NCBI GenBank assembly: GCA_020851615.1
Contig: JADZCL010000020.1
Span: 1 to 6,441, forward strand
Direction of reading: 5' to 3'
DNA length: 6,441 nucleotides
DNA from: Rubrivivax sp.
Lineage (GTDB): Bacteria; Pseudomonadota; Gammaproteobacteria; Burkholderiales; Burkholderiaceae_C
Below the pieces are notes generated by a model. That model was not told the DNA's origin. It saw only the letters and a program-made list of their open reading frames with translations, and did not search any database. Made by a program: the position numbers and the translations under genes. Numbering within the stretch: the stretch's first letter is position 1; the number at the start of each line of letters is the position of its first letter. Positions 1 to 5,906 of the stretch are shown here, piece after piece.

Positions 1-116
1 CGGGCTTGCCGGTGCTGCGCGAGCGCATGGACGGGCCGCTGCACACCGTCATGTCCAACAGCTTCGGCTTCGGCGGCACCAACGCCTCGCTGGTCTTCGC
101 GCGCGCGGACGCCTGA
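1..116 (+). CDS. fabB: Beta-ketoacyl-ACP synthase, FabB-type, C-terminal end only (5' partial)
   Basis: This is the last 38 codons of a condensing enzyme of type II fatty acid synthesis, read in the frame whose first full codon begins at base 3 and ending at TGA 114-116. The enzyme elongates acyl-ACP with malonyl-ACP in the cytosol. The visible tail contains [17 protein letters not shown], the glycine-rich C-terminal signature of the KAS I/II thiolase-fold family. The '[13 protein letters not shown]' wording is closer to FabB (KAS I) than to FabF, as I remember those sequences. The catalytic Cys and the two His residues lie upstream, outside the window. A short hairpin begins 9 nt after the stop, and the next gene starts 92 nt downstream. 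The family is very secure; the choice of FabB over FabF or a polyketide-type KS rests on this short tail only. Confidence 0.82.
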   Translation, partial: GLPVLRERMDGPLHTVMSNSFGFGGTNASLVFARADA

Positions 117-124
117 GCCGCGGC

Positions 125-143
125 TGCCCGCTCCCCGCGGGCA
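125..143 (+). terminator. Candidate terminator hairpin after fabB
   Basis: TGCCCGC (125-131) and GCGGGCA (137-143) are perfect reverse complements enclosing a 5-nt loop, 9 nt after the fabB stop codon. All but one base pair per end are G:C, so the stem is stable. No run of T follows, so it is not a textbook intrinsic terminator. It could instead act as a 3'-end stabilising stem or a weak terminator. Confidence 0.4.
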
Positions 144-155
144 CGTCGATTGGGG

Positions 156-161
156 CATGAT
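156..161 (+). promoter_or_regulatory. Possible -10 element for the universal stress gene
   Basis: CATGAT matches the sigma-70 -10 consensus TATAAT at 4 of 6 positions and lies in the 92-bp gap upstream of the universal stress gene. No convincing -35 hexamer is found 16-18 bp upstream. Transcription from here would give a leader of roughly 40 nt before the ATG at 209. This is a weak, position-based guess. Confidence 0.2.
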
Positions 162-198
162 GGCGCTTGTCGCGGCACGGCGTCCGCAGCAGCACACC

Positions 199-203
199 AG
201 GAG
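199..203 (+). promoter_or_regulatory. Shine-Dalgarno site that fixes the universal stress protein start
   Basis: AGGAG lies 5 nt before the ATG at 209. It favours that start over the in-frame TTG at 167, which would add 14 residues ahead of the usual family N-terminus. Confidence 0.8.
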
Positions 204-208
204 TGTCC

Positions 209-643
209 ATGTACAAGCGCATCCTCGTCCCCACCGACGGTTCCGAGATCACCGGCAAGGCGGTGCAGTCGGCTCTCGCGCTGGCCAAGCTCTGCGGCGC
301 GGAGCTGGCAGTCATCGCCGTCAAGGAGCCTTTCCCGTACAGCGCAATCTCCGAGATGCAGCCGGTGCCGCCGCAGGAGTTCTTCGACGCGCAGGAGCGC
401 ATCGCCTCAGCCAACGTGAAGACGGTGCTCGACGCCGCAGCCGCCGCGGGCATCAAGGCGCAGGGCCACACGGTGGAGGCACTCCACGCCTGGGAAGCCA
501 TCCTCGAGCAGGCCAAGACCGCGGCCTGCGATGTGATCGTGATGGCCTCGCACGGCCGGCGCGGCGTCTCGGCCCTCCTGCTGGGCAGCGAGACCCAGAA
601 GGTGCTGACCCACGGCACGCTGCCCGTGCTCGTCGTGCGCTGA
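209..643 (+). CDS. Universal stress protein, UspA family
   Basis: A 144-residue single-domain cytosolic protein of the universal stress family, the normal length for a one-domain Usp. It opens with MYKRILVPTDGS, the standard first strand with the conserved Asp (D10) of the nucleotide pocket. Near the C-terminus it carries ASHGRRGVSALLLGS (residues 113-127). This matches the ATP-binding pattern G-x2-G-x9-G-[S/T] except that the first Gly is Ala (A113), a substitution I believe is common in this family. It closes with the typical strand LPVLVVR. ATP-binding members usually work as dimers that help cells survive starvation or stress, but the client of this one cannot be read from sequence. The start is set by AGGAG 5 nt upstream. 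The gene appears to be a single unit: fabB ends 92 nt upstream and the next gene faces it. Confidence 0.95.
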   Translation: MYKRILVPTDGSEITGKAVQSALALAKLCGAELAVIAVKEPFPYSAISEMQPVPPQEFFDAQERIASANVKTVLDAAAAAGIKAQGHTVEALHAWEAILEQAKTAACDVIVMASHGRRGVSALLLGSETQKVLTHGTLPVLVVR

Positions 644-657
644 GGCACGCCCGCAGC

Positions 658-684
658 GCGGCACGCGGTCAGTGCGCGTGCCGC
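658..684. terminator. Perfect 10-bp hairpin at the convergent Usp/ZIP junction
   Basis: GCGGCACGCG (658-667) and CGCGTGCCGC (675-684) are exact reverse complements around a 7-nt loop. The stem begins 14 nt after the Usp stop codon, and its loop and right arm cover the stop and last codons of the ZIP gene. Being symmetrical and placed between two converging genes, it could terminate transcription from both sides. Neither side is followed by a T-run, so it may rely on Rho or act as an RNA-end stabiliser. Confidence 0.5.
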
Positions 685-1451
685 AGCAGCGTGATGGCGA
701 CCGCCGTGCCCAGGCCGACCGCGATCCAGGCGATCTGGCCCACGGTCTCCAGCCAGGGCAGGCGGCGCTGCAGTTGCGGCATCAGGTCGGCCACCGCCAC
801 ATAGATGAAGCTGCTTGCCGCAACCACCAGCAGGTAGGGGAATGCGGCCTGCCAGGGCCCGACGACGAAATAGCCGAGCACGCCACCGGCGACGGCGGCC
901 AGCCCCGAGAGCGCGTTGTAGGCCAACGCGCGCGTGCGTGACAAACCCGCGTTGAGCAGCACGATGTAGTCCCCAACCTCCTGCGGGATTTCGTGCGCGA
1001 CGATCGCTGTTGCCGTGGCCACGCCCAGCTGCACGTCGACCAGGAAGGCCGCGGCGATGATGACGCCGTCACAGAAGTTGTGGATGCTGTCGCCCAGCAG
1101 CACCGCCAGCCCGCCGCGACCGGCCTGCTCGGCATCGAAGCCGTGGTGGTGATGGTGGTGGGGATGATCGCCCTCGTGATGATGGCCGTGGCGGTAGAGC
1201 TCGACCTTCTCCAGCAGGAAGAAGGCGAACAGGCCGCCCAGCAAGGTGGCGAACAGGGCCTGCGGCGGCGCGTGCGCCTCGAAGGCCTCCGGCAGCACCT
1301 GCAGCAGCGCGGTCCCGAGCAGGATGCCGGTCGATACACCGACCAGGCTGCGCACCAGGCGCGTGAGCAGCGCCACGCTGATGGCTGCAGCGATCAGAAC
1401 CGAGATCAGCCCGCCGGCCAGCGTCGCGATGAGGATGTAGAGCAGGGTCAT
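669..1451 (-). CDS. ZIP-family divalent metal transporter with histidine-rich loop
   Basis: A 260-residue inner-membrane protein of the ZIP family (zinc, possibly also iron or manganese), with about eight hydrophobic segments. Two diagnostic motifs form the metal site: HNFCDG (residues 124-129) in the fourth segment and HEIPQEVGD (153-161) in the fifth. H124, N125, D128, H153, E154, Q157 and E158 are in the positions that bind metal in characterised ZIPs. Both motifs resemble the eukaryotic LIV-1/ZIP7 branch (HNFTDG, HEIPHEVGD) more than E. coli ZupT (HNIPEG). Between the third and fourth segments lies a histidine-rich stretch (88-103), likely a cytosolic metal-sensing or metal-buffering loop. 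I chose the ATG at 1451; a TTG two codons earlier (1457) is also possible. Neither has a clear Shine-Dalgarno site. It converges on the Usp gene and lies 110 nt downstream of the hydrolase pair. Transport direction and metal cannot be fixed from sequence. Confidence 0.93.
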   Translation of the reverse strand: MTLLYILIATLAGGLISVLIAAAISVALLTRLVRSLVGVSTGILLGTALLQVLPEAFEAHAPPQALFATLLGGLFAFFLLEKVELYRHGHHHEGDHPHHHHHHGFDAEQAGRGGLAVLLGDSIHNFCDGVIIAAAFLVDVQLGVATATAIVAHEIPQEVGDYIVLLNAGLSRTRALAYNALSGLAAVAGGVLGYFVVGPWQAAFPYLLVVAASSFIYVAVADLMPQLQRRLPWLETVGQIAWIAVGLGTAVAITLLRHAH

Positions 1452-1498
1452 GCACAAGACGGGCGCAGCGGCGGCGTACGGCCAAGGCGGATTGCAAA

Positions 1499-1518
1499 CG
1501 GGGCCACTGCAGGCCCCG
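1499..1518 (-). terminator. Candidate terminator hairpin after the dienelactone hydrolase gene
   Basis: Perfect 7-bp stem: CGGGGCC (1499-1505) pairs with GGCCCCG (1512-1518) around a 6-nt loop. On the minus strand it starts 43 nt after the hydrolase stop and is followed by TTTGCAAT, a short T-run. It therefore could end the hydrolase operon before the ZIP gene. The rest of this 110-nt gap (1452-1561) holds an isolated TTGACA on the minus strand (1545-1540) without a matching -10. Confidence 0.4.
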
Positions 1519-1561
1519 ACGACTTCAGCCTAGCAGCGTTGTCAAGCGCGCAGGCTGGCCT

Positions 1562-2428
1562 TCAGGCGAGGTAGCGCGCAAACCAGGCCAGCAAGCGCTG
1601 CCAGCCATCGTCGGCTGCAGGCTTGCGGTAGCTTGGCCGGTAGTCGGCGTGAAACGCATGCGGCATGTCCGGGTAGAGGACGATCTCGCTGTCCTGGTTG
1701 CCGGCCTCGCGCAGCGCCTTGCGCATCTGCTCGACACTCGCGTTGGGAATGCCGCCGTCGGCTCCGCCGTACAGGCCCAGCACCGGCGCCTTGATCGACG
1801 CCACCAGGTCCAGCGGGTTGCGCGGCGCCAGGGCCGTGCCTTCACCCGCCAGCCGCCCATACCATGCCACGGCCGCCTTCACGCCCGGGTTGTGGGCAGC
1901 GTACAGCCAGGTGATGCGGCCGCCCCAGCAGAAGCCGGTGATGGCCAGGCGCGTGGCATCGGCGCCCTGCCCGCGCGCCCAGGCGACGGTGGCGTCCAGG
2001 TCCTGCATCACCTGCGCGTCGGGAACCTTGGCGATGACCTCGCTCACCAACTTGGCGATCTCGCCGTAGGCCTGCGCATCACCCTGGCGCACGAAGAGTT
2101 CGGGCGCGATCGCGAAGTAGCCCGCATGCGCCAGGCGCCGTGCCACGTCGGCGATGTACTCATGCACGCCGAAGATCTCGCTGGCCAGCAGCACGACCGG
2201 GGCATTGGCCTTGCCTTGCGGGGCCGCGCGGTAGGCGGGCATCTTGAAGTCGCCGACCGGGATCATCACTTCGCCCGCCACCAGGCCGGTGGCCGGCGTC
2301 TTGATCGCCGTTTGCGCCAGCGCGGGCAGCACGGCAGCGGCGAAACCGCTGCCCACCGAAGTGCGCATGAAGCCGCGGCGCGAGAAGTCGCGCGTCGGGA
2401 CGAGGCTGTTGATCTCCTGCTCGATCAT
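1562..2428 (-). CDS. Exported dienelactone hydrolase family protein
   Basis: A 288-residue alpha/beta-hydrolase of the dienelactone hydrolase (DLH) family. The catalytic triad is visible: Cys167 in GFCWGG, Asp224 in GGADGG and His257 in MPHAF, with spacing close to that of Pseudomonas DLH. SEIFGV (83-88) supplies the conserved Glu (E84) that in DLH pairs with the nucleophile cysteine. Classical DLH opens a lactone in chlorocatechol degradation. This protein differs in having an N-terminal extension with a twin-arginine signal: SRRGFM (16-21), a hydrophobic stretch, then a likely cut after ALA (36-38). A periplasmic location is therefore expected, and the true substrate is unknown. The ATG at 2428 has GGAG (2439-2436, minus strand) 7 nt upstream. 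It lies 48 nt downstream of the S9 peptidase gene on the same strand, so the two are probably co-transcribed. No aromatic-degradation genes are nearby, which argues against a classical chlorocatechol role. Confidence 0.93.
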   Translation of the reverse strand: MIEQEINSLVPTRDFSRRGFMRTSVGSGFAAAVLPALAQTAIKTPATGLVAGEVMIPVGDFKMPAYRAAPQGKANAPVVLLASEIFGVHEYIADVARRLAHAGYFAIAPELFVRQGDAQAYGEIAKLVSEVIAKVPDAQVMQDLDATVAWARGQGADATRLAITGFCWGGRITWLYAAHNPGVKAAVAWYGRLAGEGTALAPRNPLDLVASIKAPVLGLYGGADGGIPNASVEQMRKALREAGNQDSEIVLYPDMPHAFHADYRPSYRKPAADDGWQRLLAWFARYLA

Positions 2429-2476
2429 GGAAGTGCTCCGTGTGTAGGGCCGCTTGCTGGCGCGTGCTGCGCCGCG

Positions 2477-4693
2477 TCAGCCGACATCGCGCCGCCCGGC
2501 GCGCGAGAGAACGAAGGCGAACTCGTCGGCACGCTGCGCATCGACCTGCGTGCGCGTGCTGCCCAGGCCATGTCCTGCATCGAAGTTCACGCGCAGCAAC
2601 ACGGGGGCGTGCGAGACGCTCGCGTACTGCAGCCAGGCGGCCATCTTCGCGCCTTCCCAGGCTTGCACGCGTGGGTCGGTCATGCCCACGGTCAGCAGCA
2701 CCGCCGGGTAGCGGGCACCGCGGCGCACATGCTGGGTGGCGTCCATCGCCAGCAGGCCACGAAAGCCGGCGTCGTCGGTGACGGTGCCGAACTCGTCGAT
2801 GTTGGGCGGACCGTTGGGGCTGAACTCCGCCCGCAGCGGGTTGGAGACACCGACGTTGCTGATCACCCCGGCAAAGAGGTCTGGTCTCTCGGTCAGCGCC
2901 ATGCCGACCGTGATGCCGCCGGCCGAGCCGCCCTGGATCGTGAGCGTCTTCGACGACGCATAGCGCGCCTTGATCAGGTACTCGCAGCAGTCGATGAGGT
3001 CGCGCCAGGTGTTGGGCTTCTCGAGCTTCTGCCCGGCCTTCCACCAGCGCCGGCCGTACTCACCGCCACCGCGCACATGCGCGATGGCAAACACGCCGCC
3101 GCGCTCGAGCAGCGCCAGCGTGCGCGGGCTGAAGAAGGGGTTGATCGCGATCTGGTAGGAGCCATAGGCCTCGACGAGTGCCGGATTGCGCCCGTTCAGC
3201 GGCAGGCCCTTCTTCATCAGCACCGACAGCGGCACCTGCGCGCCATCGCGCGCGCGCACGAGCAGGCGGCGCGCCTCGTAAGGCGACAGGTCCAGCGGCG
3301 AGGGCGGCGTGAGCCCGGTCGGGGCGGTGCGCCCTTCTGCCGGGTCGAAGTGAAAGCTCGTCAGCGGCAACAGCCAGCCGGTGCCGTCCAGCCATGCGCC
3401 GTCCTGCCGGGCGTCGGTCGACAGGCCGGCGATCGCGCCCTCCCAGGGAAGGGGAACCAAGTCCAGCCGGCCGTCACGCTCAAGCCGCCGCAGCGTGTGG
3501 TAGCCACCATCCAGACTGGTCACGTAGACGCCGTCGCGCGCCATGGCGATGGCTTCGATCACGCCCGGGCCGGCCGGCACCACCTCGCTGGCCTTGTCAA
3601 TGCGCGCCTGTGCAAGCGGCGTGCGCAGAACGCGGCCGTTCTCGGCTCCGCGTGTGCTGAGCAGATACAGGTCCTTGTCGTCGAAGGCGAAGTCGACCAC
3701 CTCGTCTTCGAGGCTGCAGACTGGCTGCCATTGCGCGCGGCCGGCCAGCACGTCGGCCAGCGGCGCGACATAGAGCGGGTTCTCACGCCGCACGCCACCC
3801 TGCAACTGCAGCAGCGCGTAGTCGCCCGATGCAGGCGCCACGACGATGGGGAACTCCCGCTCGTCGACCACCACCGCCGGATCCATGCCGCGCACCATCA
3901 CCACCCGGTCGACCCCATCCACACTGTCCAGGCGATGCAGCAGCCGCGGGCCGTTGAGGTAGTACTCGACGTGGCCGAGCTTGGCCGGGTCGGCCACTCG
4001 GCTGTAGAAGAAGCCGCTCGAATCGGGCAGCCACGACGGCTGCGCGTATTGCGTGCCGGCGATGCGCAGCGGCAGCACGAGCCCGGTTGCCACCTCCATC
4101 ACGTGCAGCACCGAGTTCTCGCTGCCGGCTTCGGACAGGCCGTACACCACGCGTTCGCCGTCCGGCGCGGGCAGCCACCAGTCCAGCGACACGTGCACGC
4201 CGCCCGGACCCCGCATCGCGGTCGGGTCGATCAGGATGCGCTCGGCGCCGCGCAGATCGGTGCGCACGGCGAGCTTGAAGCTGTCCGTGCCGGCCGGGCG
4301 TACCTCGTAGAAGATCTTGCTGCCGGCAGCGTGCACGCCCGCGACCACGGTGCTGCCCCCCGAGAGCTGCGCCACGCGCGCGCGCAGCCGGTCACGGCCG
4401 GAGATCGCCCCCAGGATGCGGCGCGCGTAGGCGTCCTGCCCGCGCATATAGGGCTCCCAGCGCGGGTCCTTGGCGTTCTCCATCCAGCGGTAGGGATCGA
4501 TGACGCGGTGGCCGAAGAAGGTTTCGCTGACGGGCTCACGGGGCGCCACCGGCGGGCCACCTGTCCGCCGCGCCGCCGCAGCGCCCCCCATCCAGGGCAG
4601 CACCGCCGCGGCCGACAGGCCCTGCAGCAGGCGGCGGCGCAGCGCATCGGCCTGCCGCCCATCGGCCTGGCGCGCAGGCGTCGATCGAGTCAT
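2477..4693 (-). CDS. Prolyl oligopeptidase family (S9A-type) serine peptidase, probably exported
   Basis: A 738-residue two-domain peptidase. The N-terminal part has the family opening DPYRWMEN (66-73), followed by a long beta-rich region (about 120-460) expected to fold as the seven-bladed propeller that limits access to the active site. The C-terminal alpha/beta-hydrolase domain has RGGGEYG (541-547), the nucleophile Ser590 in GGSAGG, Asp673 in TDPRV and His708 in DAGHG. Tyr510 in AYGSY matches the oxyanion-hole tyrosine, and Arg675 matches the substrate-binding Arg643 of pig enzyme. Length is close to the usual 700-730 plus a leader. The first 41 residues look like a twin-arginine signal (RRR at 19-21, then LLQGLSAAAVLPWMGGAAAA), suggesting the periplasm. 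I chose the ATG at 4693 because GGGAG lies 6 nt upstream; the same frame stays open to an ATG at 4948, but that would overlap the divergent gene. It is the first gene of a pair with the DLH-type hydrolase. Substrate is unproven; peptides are likely. Confidence 0.93.
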   Translation of the reverse strand: MTRSTPARQADGRQADALRRRLLQGLSAAAVLPWMGGAAAARRTGGPPVAPREPVSETFFGHRVIDPYRWMENAKDPRWEPYMRGQDAYARRILGAISGRDRLRARVAQLSGGSTVVAGVHAAGSKIFYEVRPAGTDSFKLAVRTDLRGAERILIDPTAMRGPGGVHVSLDWWLPAPDGERVVYGLSEAGSENSVLHVMEVATGLVLPLRIAGTQYAQPSWLPDSSGFFYSRVADPAKLGHVEYYLNGPRLLHRLDSVDGVDRVVMVRGMDPAVVVDEREFPIVVAPASGDYALLQLQGGVRRENPLYVAPLADVLAGRAQWQPVCSLEDEVVDFAFDDKDLYLLSTRGAENGRVLRTPLAQARIDKASEVVPAGPGVIEAIAMARDGVYVTSLDGGYHTLRRLERDGRLDLVPLPWEGAIAGLSTDARQDGAWLDGTGWLLPLTSFHFDPAEGRTAPTGLTPPSPLDLSPYEARRLLVRARDGAQVPLSVLMKKGLPLNGRNPALVEAYGSYQIAINPFFSPRTLALLERGGVFAIAHVRGGGEYGRRWWKAGQKLEKPNTWRDLIDCCEYLIKARYASSKTLTIQGGSAGGITVGMALTERPDLFAGVISNVGVSNPLRAEFSPNGPPNIDEFGTVTDDAGFRGLLAMDATQHVRRGARYPAVLLTVGMTDPRVQAWEGAKMAAWLQYASVSHAPVLLRVNFDAGHGLGSTRTQVDAQRADEFAFVLSRAGRRDVG

Positions 4694-4699
4694 CCGCTT

Positions 4700-4704
4700 C
4701 TCCC
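4700..4704 (-). promoter_or_regulatory. Shine-Dalgarno site fixing the S9 peptidase start
   Basis: On the minus strand GGGAG (4704-4700) lies 6 nt before the ATG at 4693. This favours a 738-residue protein over longer versions in the same frame. Confidence 0.75.
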
Positions 4705-4746
4705 GTGGCGCAAAGGCCGCAAGCGTAGCGCAGCGCGGCACGGCAC

Positions 4747-4766
4747 GATGCCGCGCCTGCGGCATC
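4747..4766. repeat. 8-bp inverted repeat in the divergent promoter region
   Basis: GATGCCGC (4747-4754) and GCGGCATC (4759-4766) are perfect reverse complements with a 4-nt spacer. They lie in the 82-bp gap between the divergent S9 peptidase and MlaE-type permease genes, ending 9 nt before the permease GTG. The site could be an operator for one or both units, or a chance palindrome in GC-rich DNA. Its right arm overlaps a possible -10 element for the permease. Confidence 0.45.
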
Positions 4767-4768
4767 AT
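4763..4768 (+). promoter_or_regulatory. Possible -10 element for the MlaE/MlaF-type operon
   Basis: CATCAT matches TATAAT at 4 of 6 positions. It ends 7 nt before the GTG at 4776, so transcription would begin at or next to that codon and give a leaderless or nearly leaderless mRNA. That would fit the absence of a Shine-Dalgarno site there. The region 17 bp upstream (ACGGCA) matches the -35 consensus only weakly. Confidence 0.22.
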
Positions 4769-4775
4769 CGCCCCC

Positions 4776-5906
4776 GTGAAGGCGCGCGATCCCGTCGACT
4801 CCGAGTCCGTGCAGTGGTCGCACATGGCCGGCGGCTGGCAGCTCGCCTTGCAGGGCGACTGGCGTGGCCGGGTCCACCCGCTGGCTCCGGCTCCCACACC
4901 GGGGCCAGGGGAAGGCGAGGGCGTCGCCGTCGACGCGCAGGCGCTCACCGGCTTCGATCATGTGGCGGCACCGCGGCTGTGGTCGCTGCTGGCGCCCTTG
5001 CGTCGCGCCGGTGCGGTGATCGATCTCTCGGCCCTGCCCGACGCCCTGCGTGCGCCGCTGGAGCTGGCCCTGCCGGCCCCCGGCAGCGCGCTGGAGGAGG
5101 TGCCCGAGCATGTCGATGACGCCGGGATCTTCATGCGGCTGCGCCGCCAGGGTGAAGACGCGCTGCAGACCGCGACCTTCATCGGCGAGGTGACGCTGTC
5201 TCTTGGCCGCCTCCTGCGCGGCCGGGCCGTCATGCGCGCATCGGACTACTTCCGCCAGCTCGACCAGGCCGGCCCGCTCTCGCTGCCCATCGTTTCACTG
5301 ACCTGCTTCCTGATCGGGCTCATCCTGGCCTACATGGGGGGCGCGCAACTGCAGCGCCTGGGCGCGCAGAACTTCATCGCCGACGTCGTCACGGTGGGCA
5401 TGGTGCGCGAGCTGGCAGGTCTGATGACGGGCGTGATCCTGGCCGGGCGCATCGGTGCGGCGTATGCGGCGCAACTGGGCAGCATGCGCGCCAACGAGGA
5501 GATCGACGCCCTGCGCGCGCTGGGCATCGACCCGATCGACTACCTCGTGCTGCCGCGCCTGCTGGCGATGCTGACGATGGCGCCCTTCCTGATCGCCTAC
5601 GCGGCGCTGGTGGGGGTGCTGGCGGGCCTGCCGCCGGTGGTGGGCATCTACGGCGTGCCCGCCACCGACTACCTGCACAAGTGCGCCGCCGTGCTGAGCT
5701 GGAAGCATCTGTGGATCGGCCTCTTCAAGGGCACGCTCTACATCGGCCTGGTGGCGCTGGCGGGCTGCCGCGAAGGCCTGCATGGCGCCGGGCGCGACGC
5801 GCAGTCGGTCGGCACGGCGACGACGACGGCCGTCGTCAAGGCCCTGCTGTGGATCGTCGTCGCCGCGTCGGTCACGACCGTGCTCTTTCAGAACCTGGGC
5901 TGGTGA
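4776..5906 (+). CDS. MlaE-type ABC permease with fused N-terminal STAS-like domain
   Basis: A 376-residue inner-membrane protein, longer than stand-alone MlaE (about 260) because of an N-terminal domain. Residues about 18-100 look like a STAS domain related to MlaB: an opening strand GWQLALQGDW, a proline/glycine-rich insert (35-49), then VAVDAQALTGFDHVAAPRL and AGAVIDLSALPDALRAPL. From about 125 it is an MlaE permease with about five hydrophobic segments and the family hallmark ELAGLMTGVILAGRIGAA (212-229) followed by EEIDALRALGIDPIDYLVLPR (241-261). MlaE proteins form the membrane channel of MCE-type lipid transporters that move phospholipids between the two membranes. The stop overlaps the ATPase start by 4 nt (GTGA), implying translational coupling. 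The start is uncertain: GTG 4776 is chosen because codon use looks coding from there and a -10-like element sits just upstream; GTG 4809 and ATG 4824 are alternatives. The order permease-ATPase differs from the E. coli mlaFEDCB order, so it may be a paralogous system. Confidence 0.9.
   Translation: MKARDPVDSESVQWSHMAGGWQLALQGDWRGRVHPLAPAPTPGPGEGEGVAVDAQALTGFDHVAAPRLWSLLAPLRRAGAVIDLSALPDALRAPLELALPAPGSALEEVPEHVDDAGIFMRLRRQGEDALQTATFIGEVTLSLGRLLRGRAVMRASDYFRQLDQAGPLSLPIVSLTCFLIGLILAYMGGAQLQRLGAQNFIADVVTVGMVRELAGLMTGVILAGRIGAAYAAQLGSMRANEEIDALRALGIDPIDYLVLPRLLAMLTMAPFLIAYAALVGVLAGLPPVVGIYGVPATDYLHKCAAVLSWKHLWIGLFKGTLYIGLVALAGCREGLHGAGRDAQSVGTATTTAVVKALLWIVVAASVTTVLFQNLGW

Noticed and set aside
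167..208. Longer universal stress protein starting at TTG 167
   Set aside because: It adds 14 residues not typical of the family, and a good AGGAG precedes ATG 209.
1143..1190. Short CAC/CAT-rich repeat tract that could look like a microsatellite
   Set aside because: It encodes the histidine-rich loop of the ZIP protein in frame, mixes both His codons and is interrupted by Glu, Gly, Asp and Pro codons, so protein-level selection explains it.
1540..1545. Perfect TTGACA -35 hexamer on the minus strand upstream of the ZIP gene
   Set aside because: At 17-bp spacing the -10 position reads TCGTCG, only one match to TATAAT, and neighbouring spacings are no better. Treated as chance.
993..1574. A 193-codon plus-strand open frame opposite the ZIP gene
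   Set aside because: Low-complexity Gln/Arg/Asp-rich translation, antisense to a clear ZIP transporter; a by-product of GC-rich codon use.
4694..4948. Longer S9 peptidase starting at the ATG at 4948
   Set aside because: The added 85 residues have no family similarity I recognise, would cover the STAS-like domain of the divergent gene, and would bury the leader peptide; ATG 4693 has a good Shine-Dalgarno site.
1649..5119. A 1156-codon plus-strand open frame opposite both hydrolase genes
   Set aside because: Its codons lie exactly opposite the codons of the two minus-strand genes (same register, and the 48-nt gap keeps it), so it stays open simply because those GC-rich genes avoid TTA, CTA and TCA codons. 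The translation is rich in His, Arg and Gln with no recognisable domain, whereas the minus strand carries complete catalytic triads.
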